From Hoeflea sp. (GTDB taxonomy: Bacteria; Pseudomonadota; Alphaproteobacteria; Rhizobiales; Rhizobiaceae), in the NCBI RefSeq assembly GCF_002733955.1, contig NZ_NVXQ01000028.1, positions 26,043 through 90,042 on the forward strand: 64,000 nt of DNA, read 5' to 3'. Positions 30,111 to 40,582 of the stretch are shown piece after piece. The first letter of the stretch is position 1. The number at the start of each line of letters is the position of its first letter. The position numbers and the translations under genes are program-made. The notes beneath the pieces are model-generated. The model searched no databases and was not told the origin of the DNA. It was given only the letters and a program-made list of their open reading frames with translations.

Positions 30111-30147
30111 GACTCCGTGACAAGAGTCAGCCGAATCATGCTGATTC
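30111..30147. promoter_or_regulatory. Four GANTC (CcrM) sites in 37 bp upstream of gcrA
   Basis: GACTC, GAGTC, GAATC and GATTC occur in succession with centres 9-13 bp apart. A GANTC site is expected about once per 256 bp by chance. CcrM methylates GANTC and GcrA reads that mark, so methylation-dependent control of gcrA or of the divergent transcript is likely. A fifth site lies at 30001-30005, 38 bp before the gcrA start. Confidence 0.6.
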
Positions 30148-30317
30148 CTTTTTGCGGTTTTCCCCAACTTACGCAGAGAGTACAAAATCTTACCAGTCAT
30201 TGCTAAATTAGCGCGTGCAGGAGCGAATTCAACGCACTTGGAGAAGCCGATACCGGCTTGTGTTGCAGAGCGCCGTGTCTCATTGACAGGCCAGACTGAA
30301 ATGTAAATAGTGCCCAC

Positions 30318-30350
30318 GCCGCCCCGGAAAGGGCGGCATTTTGGTTTTAC
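30318..30350 (+). terminator. Intrinsic terminator or attenuator upstream of argD
   Basis: GCCGCCC and GGGCGGC form a perfect 7-bp stem with a 6-nt loop, followed by ATTTTGGTTTT. It lies about 90 bp before argD with no coding gene ending upstream on that strand, so it either ends an unannotated small RNA or attenuates argD. Confidence 0.6.
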
Positions 30351-30438
30351 GGCATACCCTGGGCAAACCAGCCGCTCCTGCGGCTCAAGGTAAGGGGCGA
30401 TGCCTGGACGTCCGGTCTGTAATAAGGAGAGAAGCGCC

Positions 30439-31632
30439 ATGGCCGATGCCAAGCCGCTTTATGATACATATAATCGCGTTCCGATCGTGTTTGAGCGCGG
30501 ACACGGCGTCTGGCTGGAAACCCCCGAGGGGGAGCGCTATCTCGATTTTGCGGCGGGCATTGCGGTCAATTCCCTTGGCCACACCCACCCGCATCTGGTC
30601 GAGGCGCTGAAAGCCCAGGCCGACCGCTTGTGGCATCTTTCCAATGTGCATGAAATTCCCGACCAGTCGCGCATGGCCGAGCGCCTGACCGAGGTGACCT
30701 TTGCTGACAAGGTGTTCTTCACCAATTCCGGCGCGGAGGCGCTCGAATGTGCGATCAAGACCGCGCGGCGTCATTTCCATGTCAACGGCCAGCCCGAGCG
30801 CTACCGCATCATCACGTTTGAAGGCGCCTTTCACGGACGCACCCTGGCGACCATCGCCGCCGGCGGCCAGCCCAAGTACCTCGAAGGCTTCGGTCCCAAG
30901 GTCGAGGGTTTCGACCAGGTGCCGTTTGATGACATGGACGCCTTGAAGGCTGCCATTAGCGACAGCACCGCCGCGCTTCTCATTGAGCCGGTTCAGGGCG
31001 AGGGCGGGATCCGCCCGCTTTCAAATGAGAGCCTGCGCGCCCTGCGCGGTCTGTGCGATGAGCACGGCATCCTGATGATCCTCGATGAGGTCCAGTCAGG
31101 GGTCGGCCGGACCGGCAAGCTGTTTGCTCACGAGTGGGCCGGTATCGAGCCCGATATCATGGCCGTGGCCAAGGGTATTGGCGGCGGCTTCCCGTTTGGC
31201 GCCTGCCTCGCCACTGCCAGCGCGGCCGATGGCATGACGCTTGGCACCCACGGCACCACCTATGGCGGCAATCCGCTTGCCATGGCGGTGGGCAATGCCG
31301 TGCTGGATGTCATCCTCGATGAAAATTTTCTTACCCATGTCAACGATGTTGCCCTGGTGCTGCGCCAAGGCCTGGCCTCGCTCAAGGACCGTTATCCCGA
31401 TCTGATCACCGAAGTGCGGGGCTCGGGCCTGATGCTCGGCATCAGGTGCGCGAAGTCGAATGCGGATCTGGTGCAGGCCATGCGCAATGAGTACCTGCTG
31501 GCCGTGCCGGCCGGAGACAATGTCGTCCGGCTTCTGCCGCCGTTGATTGTCACCGCCGAAGAAGCCCGCGAAGCACTTTCCAGAACAGAGGCCGCACTCG
31601 ACATGTTGTCCCGCAGCGGCACAGCCAACTGA
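30439..31632 (+). CDS. argD: Acetylornithine aminotransferase
   Basis: Class III PLP aminotransferase that makes N-acetylornithine in arginine synthesis. 397 residues. [49 protein letters not shown] and the PLP lysine in [14 protein letters not shown] are intact. ATG 30439 has GGAGA upstream; the open frame begins 39 nt earlier at 30400. argF follows after 14 bp, so the two form an arginine operon. Confidence 0.95.
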   Translation: MADAKPLYDTYNRVPIVFERGHGVWLETPEGERYLDFAAGIAVNSLGHTHPHLVEALKAQADRLWHLSNVHEIPDQSRMAERLTEVTFADKVFFTNSGAEALECAIKTARRHFHVNGQPERYRIITFEGAFHGRTLATIAAGGQPKYLEGFGPKVEGFDQVPFDDMDALKAAISDSTAALLIEPVQGEGGIRPLSNESLRALRGLCDEHGILMILDEVQSGVGRTGKLFAHEWAGIEPDIMAVAKGIGGGFPFGACLATASAADGMTLGTHGTTYGGNPLAMAVGNAVLDVILDENFLTHVNDVALVLRQGLASLKDRYPDLITEVRGSGLMLGIRCAKSNADLVQAMRNEYLLAVPAGDNVVRLLPPLIVTAEEAREALSRTEAALDMLSRSGTAN

Positions 31633-31646
31633 ACGGACTGGATCCC

Positions 31647-32570
31647 ATGTCAAAGACCACATCCGCCGGCAATCGCCATTTTATTGATCTCTCCGCCGTC
31701 AGCGCGGGCGACTTGCGCACCATGATGGACGCGGCACGCTCCGCCAAGACGGCGACCGAGACAGACCGTCCGCTGGCCGGCAAGATGCTGGCCATGATCT
31801 TCGAGAAACCGTCGACCCGCACACGCGTGTCCTTCGATGTCGGCATGCGCCAGCTTGGCGGCGAAACCCTGTTCCTCTCGGGAACGGAGATGCAGCTTGG
31901 CCGCGCCGAGACCATTGCCGATACCGCCAAGGTGCTGTCGCGCTTTGTCGACATCATCATGATCCGGACGCTTGATCACGCCCGCATGCTCGAGCTCGCC
32001 GAACATGCCACGGTGCCGGTGATCAATGCCCTCACCGACGACACCCATCCCTGCCAGATCATGGCCGACATCCTGACCTTTGAAGAGCATCGTGGTCCGA
32101 TCAAGGGCAAGACGCTGGCCTGGACCGGCGACGGCAACAACGTGCTGCATTCGCTCATCGAGGGCGCGGCGCAATTTGGCTACCGCATGCAGATTGCCAC
32201 ACCGGAGGGCTCCGAGCCGGAGGCTAGGTTTGTCGAGTGGGCCCGCAAGCAGGGTGCCGAGATCGATATCAGCGCCGATCCGGACCGCGCGGTCACGGGC
32301 GCGGATTGCGTGATCACCGATACCTGGGTCTCGATGAACCAGGAGCACAAGGCGCGCGGCCACAACGTGTTCCTGCCCTTCCAGGTCAATGAGAAACTCA
32401 TGGCCAAGGCCAATCCGGATGCCCTGTTCATGCATTGTCTGCCGGCGCATCGTGGCGAGGAAGTCACCAACGAGGTGATGGACGGGCCGCAGTCTGTGGT
32501 GTTTGATGAGGCCGAAAACCGGTTGCATGCCCAGAAGGCGGTGATGCGCTGGTGCATGGGCGTTTTGTAA
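31647..32570 (+). CDS. argF: Ornithine carbamoyltransferase
   Basis: Makes citrulline from ornithine and carbamoyl phosphate. 307 residues. The carbamoyl-phosphate signature [12 protein letters not shown] is near residue 52, [11 protein letters not shown] near 131 and the ornithine-site motif [11 protein letters not shown] near the C-terminus. The SMG-like loop is VSMNQEH. Co-transcribed with argD; hslO follows about 110 bp later. Confidence 0.96.
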   Translation: MSKTTSAGNRHFIDLSAVSAGDLRTMMDAARSAKTATETDRPLAGKMLAMIFEKPSTRTRVSFDVGMRQLGGETLFLSGTEMQLGRAETIADTAKVLSRFVDIIMIRTLDHARMLELAEHATVPVINALTDDTHPCQIMADILTFEEHRGPIKGKTLAWTGDGNNVLHSLIEGAAQFGYRMQIATPEGSEPEARFVEWARKQGAEIDISADPDRAVTGADCVITDTWVSMNQEHKARGHNVFLPFQVNEKLMAKANPDALFMHCLPAHRGEEVTNEVMDGPQSVVFDEAENRLHAQKAVMRWCMGVL

Positions 32571-32681
32571 CGCCTCTGGCACTTGCGGTTATCCATGCCT
32601 ATATGCTCGTTTTGAAATGTGCAGCCGGACCGGACCTTGCTGTCTGATGGCGGGCTGTGTCGCAACGAACAATCGGAATTG

Positions 32682-33677
32682 ATGATGGAAACCGATACCC
32701 AGACCCACGGCGAACCCGCTTTCGCCGGAGACGACCGCGTGTTGCCGTTCGATGTGGACGGCCTCGACGTACGTGGCCGCACCGTGCAGCTCGGTCCGAT
32801 GATCGATGCTATCCTGGCACGCCACTCCTACCCGGAGCCTGTCGCCCGGTTGCTGGCAGAAGCCATTGCCCTGACGGTGCTGCTCGGCACCTCCCTCAAG
32901 TTCGAAGGCAAGCTCATTGTCCAGACCAAGGGCGATGGGCCGGTGGATCTCGTCGTTGCCGATTTCACCACGCCGGGGAACCTGCGCGCCTATGCCCGTT
33001 TTGACGAAGAGCGTCTTGCCGCAGCCCAGGCGTCCGGCGCCACGAGCCCTGCCGAACTGCTGGGCAACGGCATTCTCGCCTTCACCATTGACCAGGGTGA
33101 GTACATGCAGCGCTACCAGGGCATCGTCGAGATGAAGGGCGAGACACTGGAAGCCATGGCCGAAACTTATTTCCGCCAGTCCGAGCAGATCCCGACCGTC
33201 GTCCGCCTCGCCGTTGCCGAATTGATCGACCGCGACGAGGAAGGCAAGCCGCGCCACAGCTGGCGCGCCGGCGGTATCGTGGCCCAGTTCCTGCCTCAGG
33301 CACCCGAGCGGATGCGCCATCCCGACCTTCCCGGTGGAGATGCGCCCGAAGGCCTCGAAGGAATGGTTCACAGCGAGGACGACAGCTGGACAGAGGCCAA
33401 GGTGCTGGTCAGCAGTGTCGAGCCCGGTGAGCTGACCGACCCGGAAGTCGGCGCCGAGCGGCTTCTCTACCGGCTGTTTCACGAGCGCGGTGCGCGGACC
33501 TATCAGCCGGTTCCCGTATTCGACAGGTGCAGCTGTTCGCGCGAACGGCTGGGCGAGGTTCTCAGCGGATTTTCGGCTGAAGAGATCACCGAAAGCGTGG
33601 AAGACGGCGTCATCACCGTGCAGTGCGAGTTCTGCTCGACCGCCTATCGTTTTGATCCAGCCGAAATCCAGGGCTGA
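32682..33677 (+). CDS. hslO: Hsp33 redox-regulated chaperone
   Basis: Cytoplasmic holdase activated by oxidation. 331 residues. The C-terminal zinc centre is complete: CSC (FDRCSCSRERLG) and CEFC (VQCEFCSTAYRF) about 30 residues apart. The N-terminal domain contains LLGTSLKFEGKLIVQTKGDGPVDLVVADF. ATG 32682 is taken as start; a second ATG follows directly. The open frame upstream to 32619 is not homologous. The argD-argF-hslO order is common in Rhizobiales. Confidence 0.94.
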   Translation: MMETDTQTHGEPAFAGDDRVLPFDVDGLDVRGRTVQLGPMIDAILARHSYPEPVARLLAEAIALTVLLGTSLKFEGKLIVQTKGDGPVDLVVADFTTPGNLRAYARFDEERLAAAQASGATSPAELLGNGILAFTIDQGEYMQRYQGIVEMKGETLEAMAETYFRQSEQIPTVVRLAVAELIDRDEEGKPRHSWRAGGIVAQFLPQAPERMRHPDLPGGDAPEGLEGMVHSEDDSWTEAKVLVSSVEPGELTDPEVGAERLLYRLFHERGARTYQPVPVFDRCSCSRERLGEVLSGFSAEEITESVEDGVITVQCEFCSTAYRFDPAEIQG

Positions 33678-33760
33678 GCTGCTCCAGGCAGGAACATGAC
33701 GAAACTTTAATTTGCCATGCGCCGTCATTGCGTTACCTGTTTGACCAACGGAGGAACGCA

Positions 33761-35140
33761 ATGCTCGACAAGGCGGACAGTCGCTTGGATGTGCCGGCCC
33801 AGCCCCCGCGCGGGGAACCTGTGCCGGCGCGCAGCCGGTTCCTGCGACCCCTGGTGCAGTTCGCGCTGATGGCGCTCGTGCTTGCCGGCGCCTGGGTGGC
33901 GATGGATCGCCTGGCCGCGTCGAAGAAAGAGCGCACCCCGCGCGCCTTCACGCCGCTGGTCTACACCGTCGAGACAGCCACAGCCGAACGCGCCGACAAC
34001 CGGCCTGACATCCGGCTCTATGGCCAGGTCGAGACCGGACGCAATGTCGATCTGCGCGTCGCCGTCAGCGGCGACGTGGTTGAGATCCATCCTGATCTTG
34101 TCGCCGGACGGCGGGTCACCCAGGGCACGGTGCTGTTGCGGGTTGACCCCTTCGCCTATGAAGGGGCGCTGGTCGAAGCGCGCGCAAATCTGGCCTCCAC
34201 CCGGGCCGCGATTGCCGAGATAGACGCGCGGCTGGCTTCCGAACGCGAGCAGCTGGAGGCAGCGGACGCCCAGCTGGAACTCGGCCGGGCTGATCTCGAG
34301 CGGGCGCTGTCGCTCGCGCAAACAGGAGCCCTGACCGACAAGGAAGTCGACGCCAGGCGCCTGGTTCTGTCCCAGCGCGAACAGGCCTCAAGCCAGCGCC
34401 GCAACAATATCCTCATCGCGGAAGCCCAGCGCACCCAGCAGGAAGCCAATGCTGAACGGCTGGAGTGGAAAGTCCGCGAAGCCGAGCGCAAATTGCAGGA
34501 GACCGCGCTCGTCGCCCCGTTCGACGGCGTCATTTCCGATGAGTCCGTCGAAACCGGCCGCTCGGTCAATGCCAACGAGGTGGTGGCCTCGATCTATGAC
34601 GACACTGCCCTTGATGTGAAATTCACTCTGACCAACGCTCAGTATGGACGCATGGCGACGGATGCCGACCCCCTGATTGGCCGCGAAGTCGAACTGAGCT
34701 GGACGGTCGGCGGCACCGCCTACACATGGCCCGCAACCATAGACCGGATCGGTGCCCGCGTGACCGCCGAGCGCGGCGGCGTCGAGGTCTTCGCCCGCAT
34801 CGGCGAGGCGGACAACCCGGTGCGGTTGCGCCCCGGCGCGTTTGTTTCGCTGACCGTGCCGGACCGGATCTGGCCGCAGACCTTCCGCCTGCCCGAGACC
34901 GCGGTGCGCAATTCCGATCACGTCTTCCTCGTGGTGGACGGCAAGCTTGAACGCCGGGAGGTGCAGCTGATCGCCTGGGACGGCGAGAATGCCATTTTGG
35001 ACGGGGATCTGAACGACGGCGACAGGGTTCTCGTCACCCGGCTGACGGAGGCCTCTGAAGGGGTCAGCGTGCGCGAGCCCTCCGGCGAGCCAGCGCCATC
35101 AGAAGCATCTGGTGCTGAAACCCCGGATGCCGCGGAATGA
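33761..35140 (+). CDS. RND efflux periplasmic adaptor (membrane fusion protein)
   Basis: Links an RND pump to the outer membrane. 459 residues. One N-terminal membrane anchor (FALMALVLAGAWVAM, about residues 34-48), a lipoyl half-motif (GDVVEIHPDLVAGRRVTQGTVLLRVD), a long helical hairpin (about 130-245, many A, E, R, Q) and the second half-motif (APFDGVISDESVETGRSV). GGAGG lies 6 nt before ATG 33761. The stop overlaps the permease start by 4 bp. Substrate unknown. Confidence 0.93.
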   Translation: MLDKADSRLDVPAQPPRGEPVPARSRFLRPLVQFALMALVLAGAWVAMDRLAASKKERTPRAFTPLVYTVETATAERADNRPDIRLYGQVETGRNVDLRVAVSGDVVEIHPDLVAGRRVTQGTVLLRVDPFAYEGALVEARANLASTRAAIAEIDARLASEREQLEAADAQLELGRADLERALSLAQTGALTDKEVDARRLVLSQREQASSQRRNNILIAEAQRTQQEANAERLEWKVREAERKLQETALVAPFDGVISDESVETGRSVNANEVVASIYDDTALDVKFTLTNAQYGRMATDADPLIGREVELSWTVGGTAYTWPATIDRIGARVTAERGGVEVFARIGEADNPVRLRPGAFVSLTVPDRIWPQTFRLPETAVRNSDHVFLVVDGKLERREVQLIAWDGENAILDGDLNDGDRVLVTRLTEASEGVSVREPSGEPAPSEASGAETPDAAE

Positions 35141-38100
35141 GCATGAGCGAGGCGCCGGGCCGGGGACTGTTTGCAGGCCGTGGTCTGGTCAGCACCTTCA
35201 TCCGCCATCCCAACGCGGCCAATCTCTTGATGGTGCTGATGATCCTCTTCGGCGCCTTCTCGATCGCGCGCATCAACACCCAGTTCTTCCCCACCATCGA
35301 TCGCCCGACCATCACCATCGGGGTGGCCTGGTCAGGAGCCAGCGCAGAGGACGTCGAGACCAACATCCTGGCCCTGGTCGAGCCGGAAGTCCGCTATGTC
35401 TCCGGCGTCGACCGCATGACGTCGACCGCCTCGGAAGGCTCGGCCAGTGTCCGGCTCGAATTTGTCGATGGCACCGACATGACCCAGGCGATGACCGATG
35501 TGGAAACCGCAGTCAAGGCTGTCGGCAACCTGCCCGAAGACAGCGAAGACCCCACAATCACCCGGTCGGTGTTCTTCGATACCGTGGCCAAGCTCGCCGT
35601 GTTCGGCGATGCCGATGAGGCGGTCAAGCGCGCCTGGGCCAAGCGCATCCGCGATGATCTGATTGACCGCGGCATCGACAAGATCAATTTCACCGGCCTG
35701 CGCAGCGCCGAGATACGCGTCGAGGTGCCAGAAATCGAGCTGCGGCGTCTGGACATGAAGATTTCCGATGTCTCTTCGGCAATTGCCGCCAACAGCCGCG
35801 ACCTTCCCTCAGGCACGGTCGAGGGCGCCGTTGACCGCCAGCTCAGGACGTTGGCCGACGCGCAGGGCGCGCGCGAACTGGCCAGTGTCGAGGTCAAGTC
35901 CTTCCCCGGCGGCGAGAAGGTGCTGCTCGGCGATATCGCCACCATCACCGATGGTTTTGATGCCGATGATACCCGTGGGCTTGCCAGCGGTTCGCCCGCC
36001 ATTGAACTTGATGTCCGTCGGGCGCCAACGGCTGATACGCTCAAGACCGCATCGATCCTCTCAACTTATATCGAAGAGATCACCCCGCAACTGCCGCCGG
36101 GCGTTGAAATTGCCACCTATGAAGTTGCCTCTGATGCCCTGGCGGCGCGAATCTGGCTCTTGGTCAAGAACGGGCTTGGCGGCCTGCTCGTCGTCGTGGC
36201 AATCCTGTTCCTGTTTCTCAATGCCCGCATCGCCTTCTGGGTTGCAGCAGGCATTCCGGTCGCGATGCTGGCGACCATCGGCTTCATGTACGCCTCCGGT
36301 CAGACCATCAACATGATGTCGCTGTTCTCGCTGATCATGATGCTCGGCATCATCGTTGACGACGCCATCGTGGTGGGCGAGCATACGGCGACGCGGCTGC
36401 AGATGGGCGACGATCCGCACACGGCGGCTGAAAACGGCGTCGGCATGATGTTCACGCCGGTGATAGCGGCCATGTCGACGACGCTTGCGGCCTTTGCACC
36501 GATCCTGATCATCGGCGACACCATCGGCCAGATGATGGCTGTGCTGCCGATGGTCGTCATTGCGGTGCTGGTGTCCAGCTTGCTCGAGTGTTTTCTGATC
36601 CTGCCCGGGCACCTCGCCAATTCGCTGTCCGGACGCAGGGCGCCGGGCTGGTCCTGGTGGCGCCAGTTCCTGATCGCGCTTGTGCTGATGGTGTTTCTTA
36701 CCGGCGTCTCGGGGCGTTTGGCCGTGGACCTGGCACTGGGGGCAAGCGACACCGGCCTGCGAGCCGCCGCCCGGCGCTTCGCCGATCTGCCGCAGACCGG
36801 CCGGATGGCGCTGGTGGTGGCGGTGTCACTGGCCCTGGCAACCCTGATGGAGTGGGCCCTGCTGGCCTTGCGCCGGCGCAAAAGCCGGGCAGGGGGGCGG
36901 CCCGAGGAGGCTGGCGAAAGCCGCTTCCGCCGTGCCTTCGACCACGGCTTCGACCGCTTTCGCGATGGCGCCTTCAACAGGCTGGTGCAACTGGCCTGGA
37001 ACTGGCGCTATGTCACGCTCTCGATCGCCATTGCCATGGTCATGGTGCTGGCCATTGGCCTGTCCCGCTCCGGACGGGTTGAGTTCGTGTTCTTCCCATC
37101 GCCTGAAGCGGAAAACATTTCCGGTACCATCATCTTCAACGCCGGCCTGCCGGATGAGACCGCGCTCGACGCTATCGCGGCACACGAGCAGGCGCTGCGC
37201 GATGCCGATAGCGCCCTGGCGGGCGATGGCCCGTCCTCGATCAAGGCTGTCTTCACCACTTTCGGCGCTTCAAGCCGCAGCGGCAGCGCCACGGCGCGCA
37301 TCAAGGTGCAGCTGACCACGTCCGAAGAGCGCGATGTGCGCACGCCCGATATCGTCAACGCCTGGCGCAAGGCAGCACCCGATATCGCCGGTGTCACCCG
37401 CTTTGCCGTCGCGCAATCGCGTGGCGGGCCTCCGGGCCGTGACATCGAAGTGCGGCTGCAGGGCGAGCGCGTGGCGGCGTTGAAGACAGCGGCTGCCGAT
37501 GTCGTCGCCCTGCTGTCTGGCATCAATGGCGTCACCGGGCTGGATGACAACCTGCCATGGGGCAAGCCCGAACTGGTCATGCAATTGACGCCACAGGGCG
37601 CAGCGCTTGGTTTTTCCATCGAGGATGTGGGTCGGCAGATCCGCAACGCTTTTGACGGATCGGTTCCGTTCCGCTTTCCGCGCAATGATGACGAGGTCAC
37701 CGTGCGGTTGGTGCAAGAACCTGCATCGCCCGGCTCTCAGGCCCTGCGGGACTTCGAACTCAGAAGCCCCGGCGGCACCTTCGTGCCGCTTGCGGAAGTG
37801 GTCGACATGACTGAACGTCAGGGCTTCTCCGCGATCCAGCGCCGTGATGGCAAGAGCACCATCTCCGTAACCGGTGACCTTGATACGGCTGTCACGACCA
37901 CGGGCGCCGTGGTCGAGCAGCTGACCACCAGCGGCGAGCTCGACCTGATCGCCGCGCGCCATGGGGTGAGTTACACATTCGGCGGCCGGTCGGAAGAACA
38001 GGAAGCCGCCTTCAGTGATCTGCAGATCGGTGTCGCAGTTGCGCTGAGTGTCATCTACATCATTCTGGCCTGGGTGTTCGCCAGCTACTGGCGGCCCATT

Positions 38101-38550
38101 GCGGTGCTTCTGATCATCCCCTTCGGCGTCGTTGGCGCGATCTTCGGCCACTGGGTGCTGGGCTACCAGCTCACCATCCTGTCCTTCATCGGCCTGTTGG
38201 GCCTGGCTGGTATTCTGGTCAATGATTCCATCATCCTGGTTGCCCGGCTGGAGGAACGCCGGGCTGAAGGCGATACGCTGGCCCAGGCCGCGGTCGGCGC
38301 CAGTCGTGATCGTTTGCGCGCAGTGCTGCTGACTTCGCTGACCACCATCGGCGGACTGCTGCCGCTGCTTTATGAAACCAGCCTGCAGGCGCAGTTCCTG
38401 CTGCCGATGGCGATCACCATCGTCTTCGGACTGGCCATGACCACGTTGCTGGTTCTGTTCCTCGTCCCGGCCCTGGTCGGTATCGGCGACGACATTGCCC
38501 GGGTCTTTTCTTTCATCTACGGCAGACGGCCGCTGGCGCAGCGGGCCTGA
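35137..38550 (+). CDS. RND-family efflux permease
   Basis: Proton-driven inner-membrane pump, 1137 residues. RND landmarks: an N-terminal membrane helix after NAANLLMVLMILFG, FFPTIDRPTITIGVAWSGASAEDVE (PN1), TM4 with the paired aspartates in GIIVDDAIVVGEH (about residue 407), and the C-terminal repeat with FIGLLGLAGILVNDSIILVARLEE. A basic cytoplasmic-like insert occurs around residues 575-620 (RRRKSRAGGRPEEAGESRFRR), longer than in classical AcrB-type pumps. It is of the HAE1/AcrB-like class of alphaproteobacteria. No outer-membrane channel gene is adjacent. Confidence 0.94.
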   Translation: MSMSEAPGRGLFAGRGLVSTFIRHPNAANLLMVLMILFGAFSIARINTQFFPTIDRPTITIGVAWSGASAEDVETNILALVEPEVRYVSGVDRMTSTASEGSASVRLEFVDGTDMTQAMTDVETAVKAVGNLPEDSEDPTITRSVFFDTVAKLAVFGDADEAVKRAWAKRIRDDLIDRGIDKINFTGLRSAEIRVEVPEIELRRLDMKISDVSSAIAANSRDLPSGTVEGAVDRQLRTLADAQGARELASVEVKSFPGGEKVLLGDIATITDGFDADDTRGLASGSPAIELDVRRAPTADTLKTASILSTYIEEITPQLPPGVEIATYEVASDALAARIWLLVKNGLGGLLVVVAILFLFLNARIAFWVAAGIPVAMLATIGFMYASGQTINMMSLFSLIMMLGIIVDDAIVVGEHTATRLQMGDDPHTAAENGVGMMFTPVIAAMSTTLAAFAPILIIGDTIGQMMAVLPMVVIAVLVSSLLECFLILPGHLANSLSGRRAPGWSWWRQFLIALVLMVFLTGVSGRLAVDLALGASDTGLRAAARRFADLPQTGRMALVVAVSLALATLMEWALLALRRRKSRAGGRPEEAGESRFRRAFDHGFDRFRDGAFNRLVQLAWNWRYVTLSIAIAMVMVLAIGLSRSGRVEFVFFPSPEAENISGTIIFNAGLPDETALDAIAAHEQALRDADSALAGDGPSSIKAVFTTFGASSRSGSATARIKVQLTTSEERDVRTPDIVNAWRKAAPDIAGVTRFAVAQSRGGPPGRDIEVRLQGERVAALKTAAADVVALLSGINGVTGLDDNLPWGKPELVMQLTPQGAALGFSIEDVGRQIRNAFDGSVPFRFPRNDDEVTVRLVQEPASPGSQALRDFELRSPGGTFVPLAEVVDMTERQGFSAIQRRDGKSTISVTGDLDTAVTTTGAVVEQLTTSGELDLIAARHGVSYTFGGRSEEQEAAFSDLQIGVAVALSVIYIILAWVFASYWRPIAVLLIIPFGVVGAIFGHWVLGYQLTILSFIGLLGLAGILVNDSIILVARLEERRAEGDTLAQAAVGASRDRLRAVLLTSLTTIGGLLPLLYETSLQAQFLLPMAITIVFGLAMTTLLVLFLVPALVGIGDDIARVFSFIYGRRPLAQRA

Positions 38551-38556
38551 TCGCGG

Positions 38557-40014
38557 TCAGGAGCGCCAGAAACGCGGCAGGAACAGCACCAGCACGGTAA
38601 ACAGCTCCAACCGTCCCAGCAGCATGCCGACCGCAAGCAGCCATTTCTGAATGTCGCTCAGCGACTGGAAATTGCCCGACGGGCCGATGATGTCGCCCAG
38701 TCCCGGGCCGACATTGGACAGCGCGGTTCCCGCACCTGAAAGCGAGCTCACCGTATCAAGCCCTGTCAGCCGCAGCAGGATGGCGAGAACCACGAACGAA
38801 GCCATGAACAGGAAGAAGAAGCTCATCACCGAGGCGATAACGCGGTCCTGGATCGGCTTGCCGTTGAAGTGGGCGCGAAAGACCCCGTTCGGGTACATCA
38901 CCTGGGAGACGTGCTGCCGCACCCCCTCGATCAGCACCTGGAACCGGAAGATCTTGATGCCGCAGGACGTCGAACCGGCGCAGCCGCCGACAAACATGAT
39001 GATGAAGAAGAACGCCACCGCATGCGGACCCCACAGCCCGTAATCGGTCGAGGCATAACCCGTCCCGGTAACGATCGACACCACGTTGAAGGCTGCATGC
39101 CTGAGTCCTTCAAGCCCGATATGGTTTTCGCTGAAATGCGCCATCATCCAGCCGGCGAGCACGGCGACACCGAGAAAGCTCATGAACGCCTTGACCTGCT
39201 CGTCCCTGAAAAACGGCTTGAACCGCCCTTGCAGCATCTGCACGTAGAGAATGAAGGGGATCGATCCCAGCACCATGAAGACGATTGCGATCCACTCGAC
39301 CGCGGCACTGTTGAAATGCCCGATCGAGCCGTCCTTGCTGGAAAACCCGCCGGTGGCCACCGTGGTCATGGCATGAATGATGGCGTCGTCCGCCGCCATG
39401 CCACCCGCCATATAGGCAACGGCGCAAATGCCGGTCATGGCAATGAACACGAGCGTGATCGAGGTTGATATCTGCGTCGCGCGTGGCAGGATCTTCTCCG
39501 CCGTGTCAAAAGCCTCGGCCTTGAACAGCTGCATGCCACCGATCTGCAGCATCGGCAGCACGGCAATCGCCATGACGATGATCCCGAGCCCGCCGAGCCA
39601 TTGCAGCAGCCCGCGCCAGAACAGGATGCCCGGTGGTGCGTAGTCAAGGCCGGTGATGACCGTGGCGCCGGTGGTGGTCAGGCCCGACATCGATTCAAAG
39701 AATGCGTCGGTATAGCTGGGTACAATCCCCGACCAGTGAAACGGCAGCGCACCAAAGGCAACCAGCGCCATCCAGGAGGCCACCGTCATCAGCATCGCTT
39801 GCCGGGTCGACAGGCCCTTGGGGATGCCCCGATTGGCTGCGAACAACCCCAGCCCGACCAGCATGGTCATCGTACCGGCGCTGGCAAAGATCATCCAGTC
39901 GTCATTGTCCGCCGCGATGTCGACCAGCGCCGGCAACAGCATGGCAAATCCCAGCGTCGCCACCAGGAGGCCGGTGACCAGCATGACCGGTCGGAATTCG
40001 GCGAAAGCGGTCAA
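38557..40014 (-). CDS. trkH: TrkH-family potassium uptake protein
   Basis: Inner-membrane potassium channel-like subunit of the Trk system. 485 residues, about ten hydrophobic segments. The four degenerate filter loops are visible, including [32 protein letters not shown] and LSNVGPGLG. TrkA is not in view and would be needed for regulation. The start overlaps the apaG stop, so they form a two-gene unit. It converges with the RND gene, with only 6 bp between stop codons. Confidence 0.94.
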   Translation of the reverse strand: MTAFAEFRPVMLVTGLLVATLGFAMLLPALVDIAADNDDWMIFASAGTMTMLVGLGLFAANRGIPKGLSTRQAMLMTVASWMALVAFGALPFHWSGIVPSYTDAFFESMSGLTTTGATVITGLDYAPPGILFWRGLLQWLGGLGIIVMAIAVLPMLQIGGMQLFKAEAFDTAEKILPRATQISTSITLVFIAMTGICAVAYMAGGMAADDAIIHAMTTVATGGFSSKDGSIGHFNSAAVEWIAIVFMVLGSIPFILYVQMLQGRFKPFFRDEQVKAFMSFLGVAVLAGWMMAHFSENHIGLEGLRHAAFNVVSIVTGTGYASTDYGLWGPHAVAFFFIIMFVGGCAGSTSCGIKIFRFQVLIEGVRQHVSQVMYPNGVFRAHFNGKPIQDRVIASVMSFFFLFMASFVVLAILLRLTGLDTVSSLSGAGTALSNVGPGLGDIIGPSGNFQSLSDIQKWLLAVGMLLGRLELFTVLVLFLPRFWRS

Positions 40015-40403
40015 TTCAGTGTTCTTGCCATGCCCGGCAGGTCCAGCGAGAAGGCCGGGATCTCGACGTCGAACAATTCGCCCGCGGCAGATTGCATCTG
40101 GTAGGTGCCGACCATGACCCCGGACGGGGTGTCGAGCGGGCAGCCCGAGGAGTATTCGTAAGTGTCGCCGGGGCCTAGCACCGGCTGCTCACCGACCACG
40201 CCCGGACCGCGCACTTCGTCGATAATGCCGTTCTCGTCGGTGATCTTCCAATGCCGGCTTTGCAGCTGCACGATCTGCTCGGAATGGTTGACGATGACGA
40301 TCCGGTAGCCCCAGACATAGCGGCCATCCTCGGGGTCCGATTGGTCCTCGAGGTAATATGGTTCCACCGTCACTTCGATTTGGCGTGTTAGCGCACGGTA
40401 CAT
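40011..40403 (-). CDS. apaG: ApaG-domain protein
   Basis: A small fibronectin III-like fold protein of 130 residues, historically linked to Co2+/Mg2+ handling; its biochemical role is not settled. Conserved family segments: [75 protein letters not shown] and the terminal MVGTYQM. Start 40403 leads the apaG-trkH unit, overlapping trkH by 4 bp. Confidence 0.94.
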   Translation of the reverse strand: MYRALTRQIEVTVEPYYLEDQSDPEDGRYVWGYRIVIVNHSEQIVQLQSRHWKITDENGIIDEVRGPGVVGEQPVLGPGDTYEYSSGCPLDTPSGVMVGTYQMQSAAGELFDVEIPAFSLDLPGMARTLN

Positions 40404-40582
40404 CAGTCACTCCTTGCGACACTCATTCTACAGAGAGGTCCCCGCGTCAAGCGTTGCAGTGCAACCAAAAGCCCCGGAAATGCGGTTTGCGGTGACTTGA
40501 ATGTGATGACCTCAAACCCGTGCCGGAGGTGACGTGCGGGATGGGCCGCGCTATCACATCCGACAAAGAGGAAGATGACGCC

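Larger units (their letters stand above)
29964..30438. other. gcrA-argD intergenic region with GANTC cluster and possible small RNA
   Basis: A 475-bp gene-free divergent interval. It holds five GANTC sites (30001-30005, 30111-30115, 30124-30128, 30133-30137, 30143-30147), an 11-bp palindrome GCTAAATTAGC at 30202-30212, a TTGACA at 30283-30288 with TAAATA 15 bp on, and a terminator-like hairpin with T-run at 30318-30350. No open frame here has a ribosome site. Regulatory content is inferred. Confidence 0.5.
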
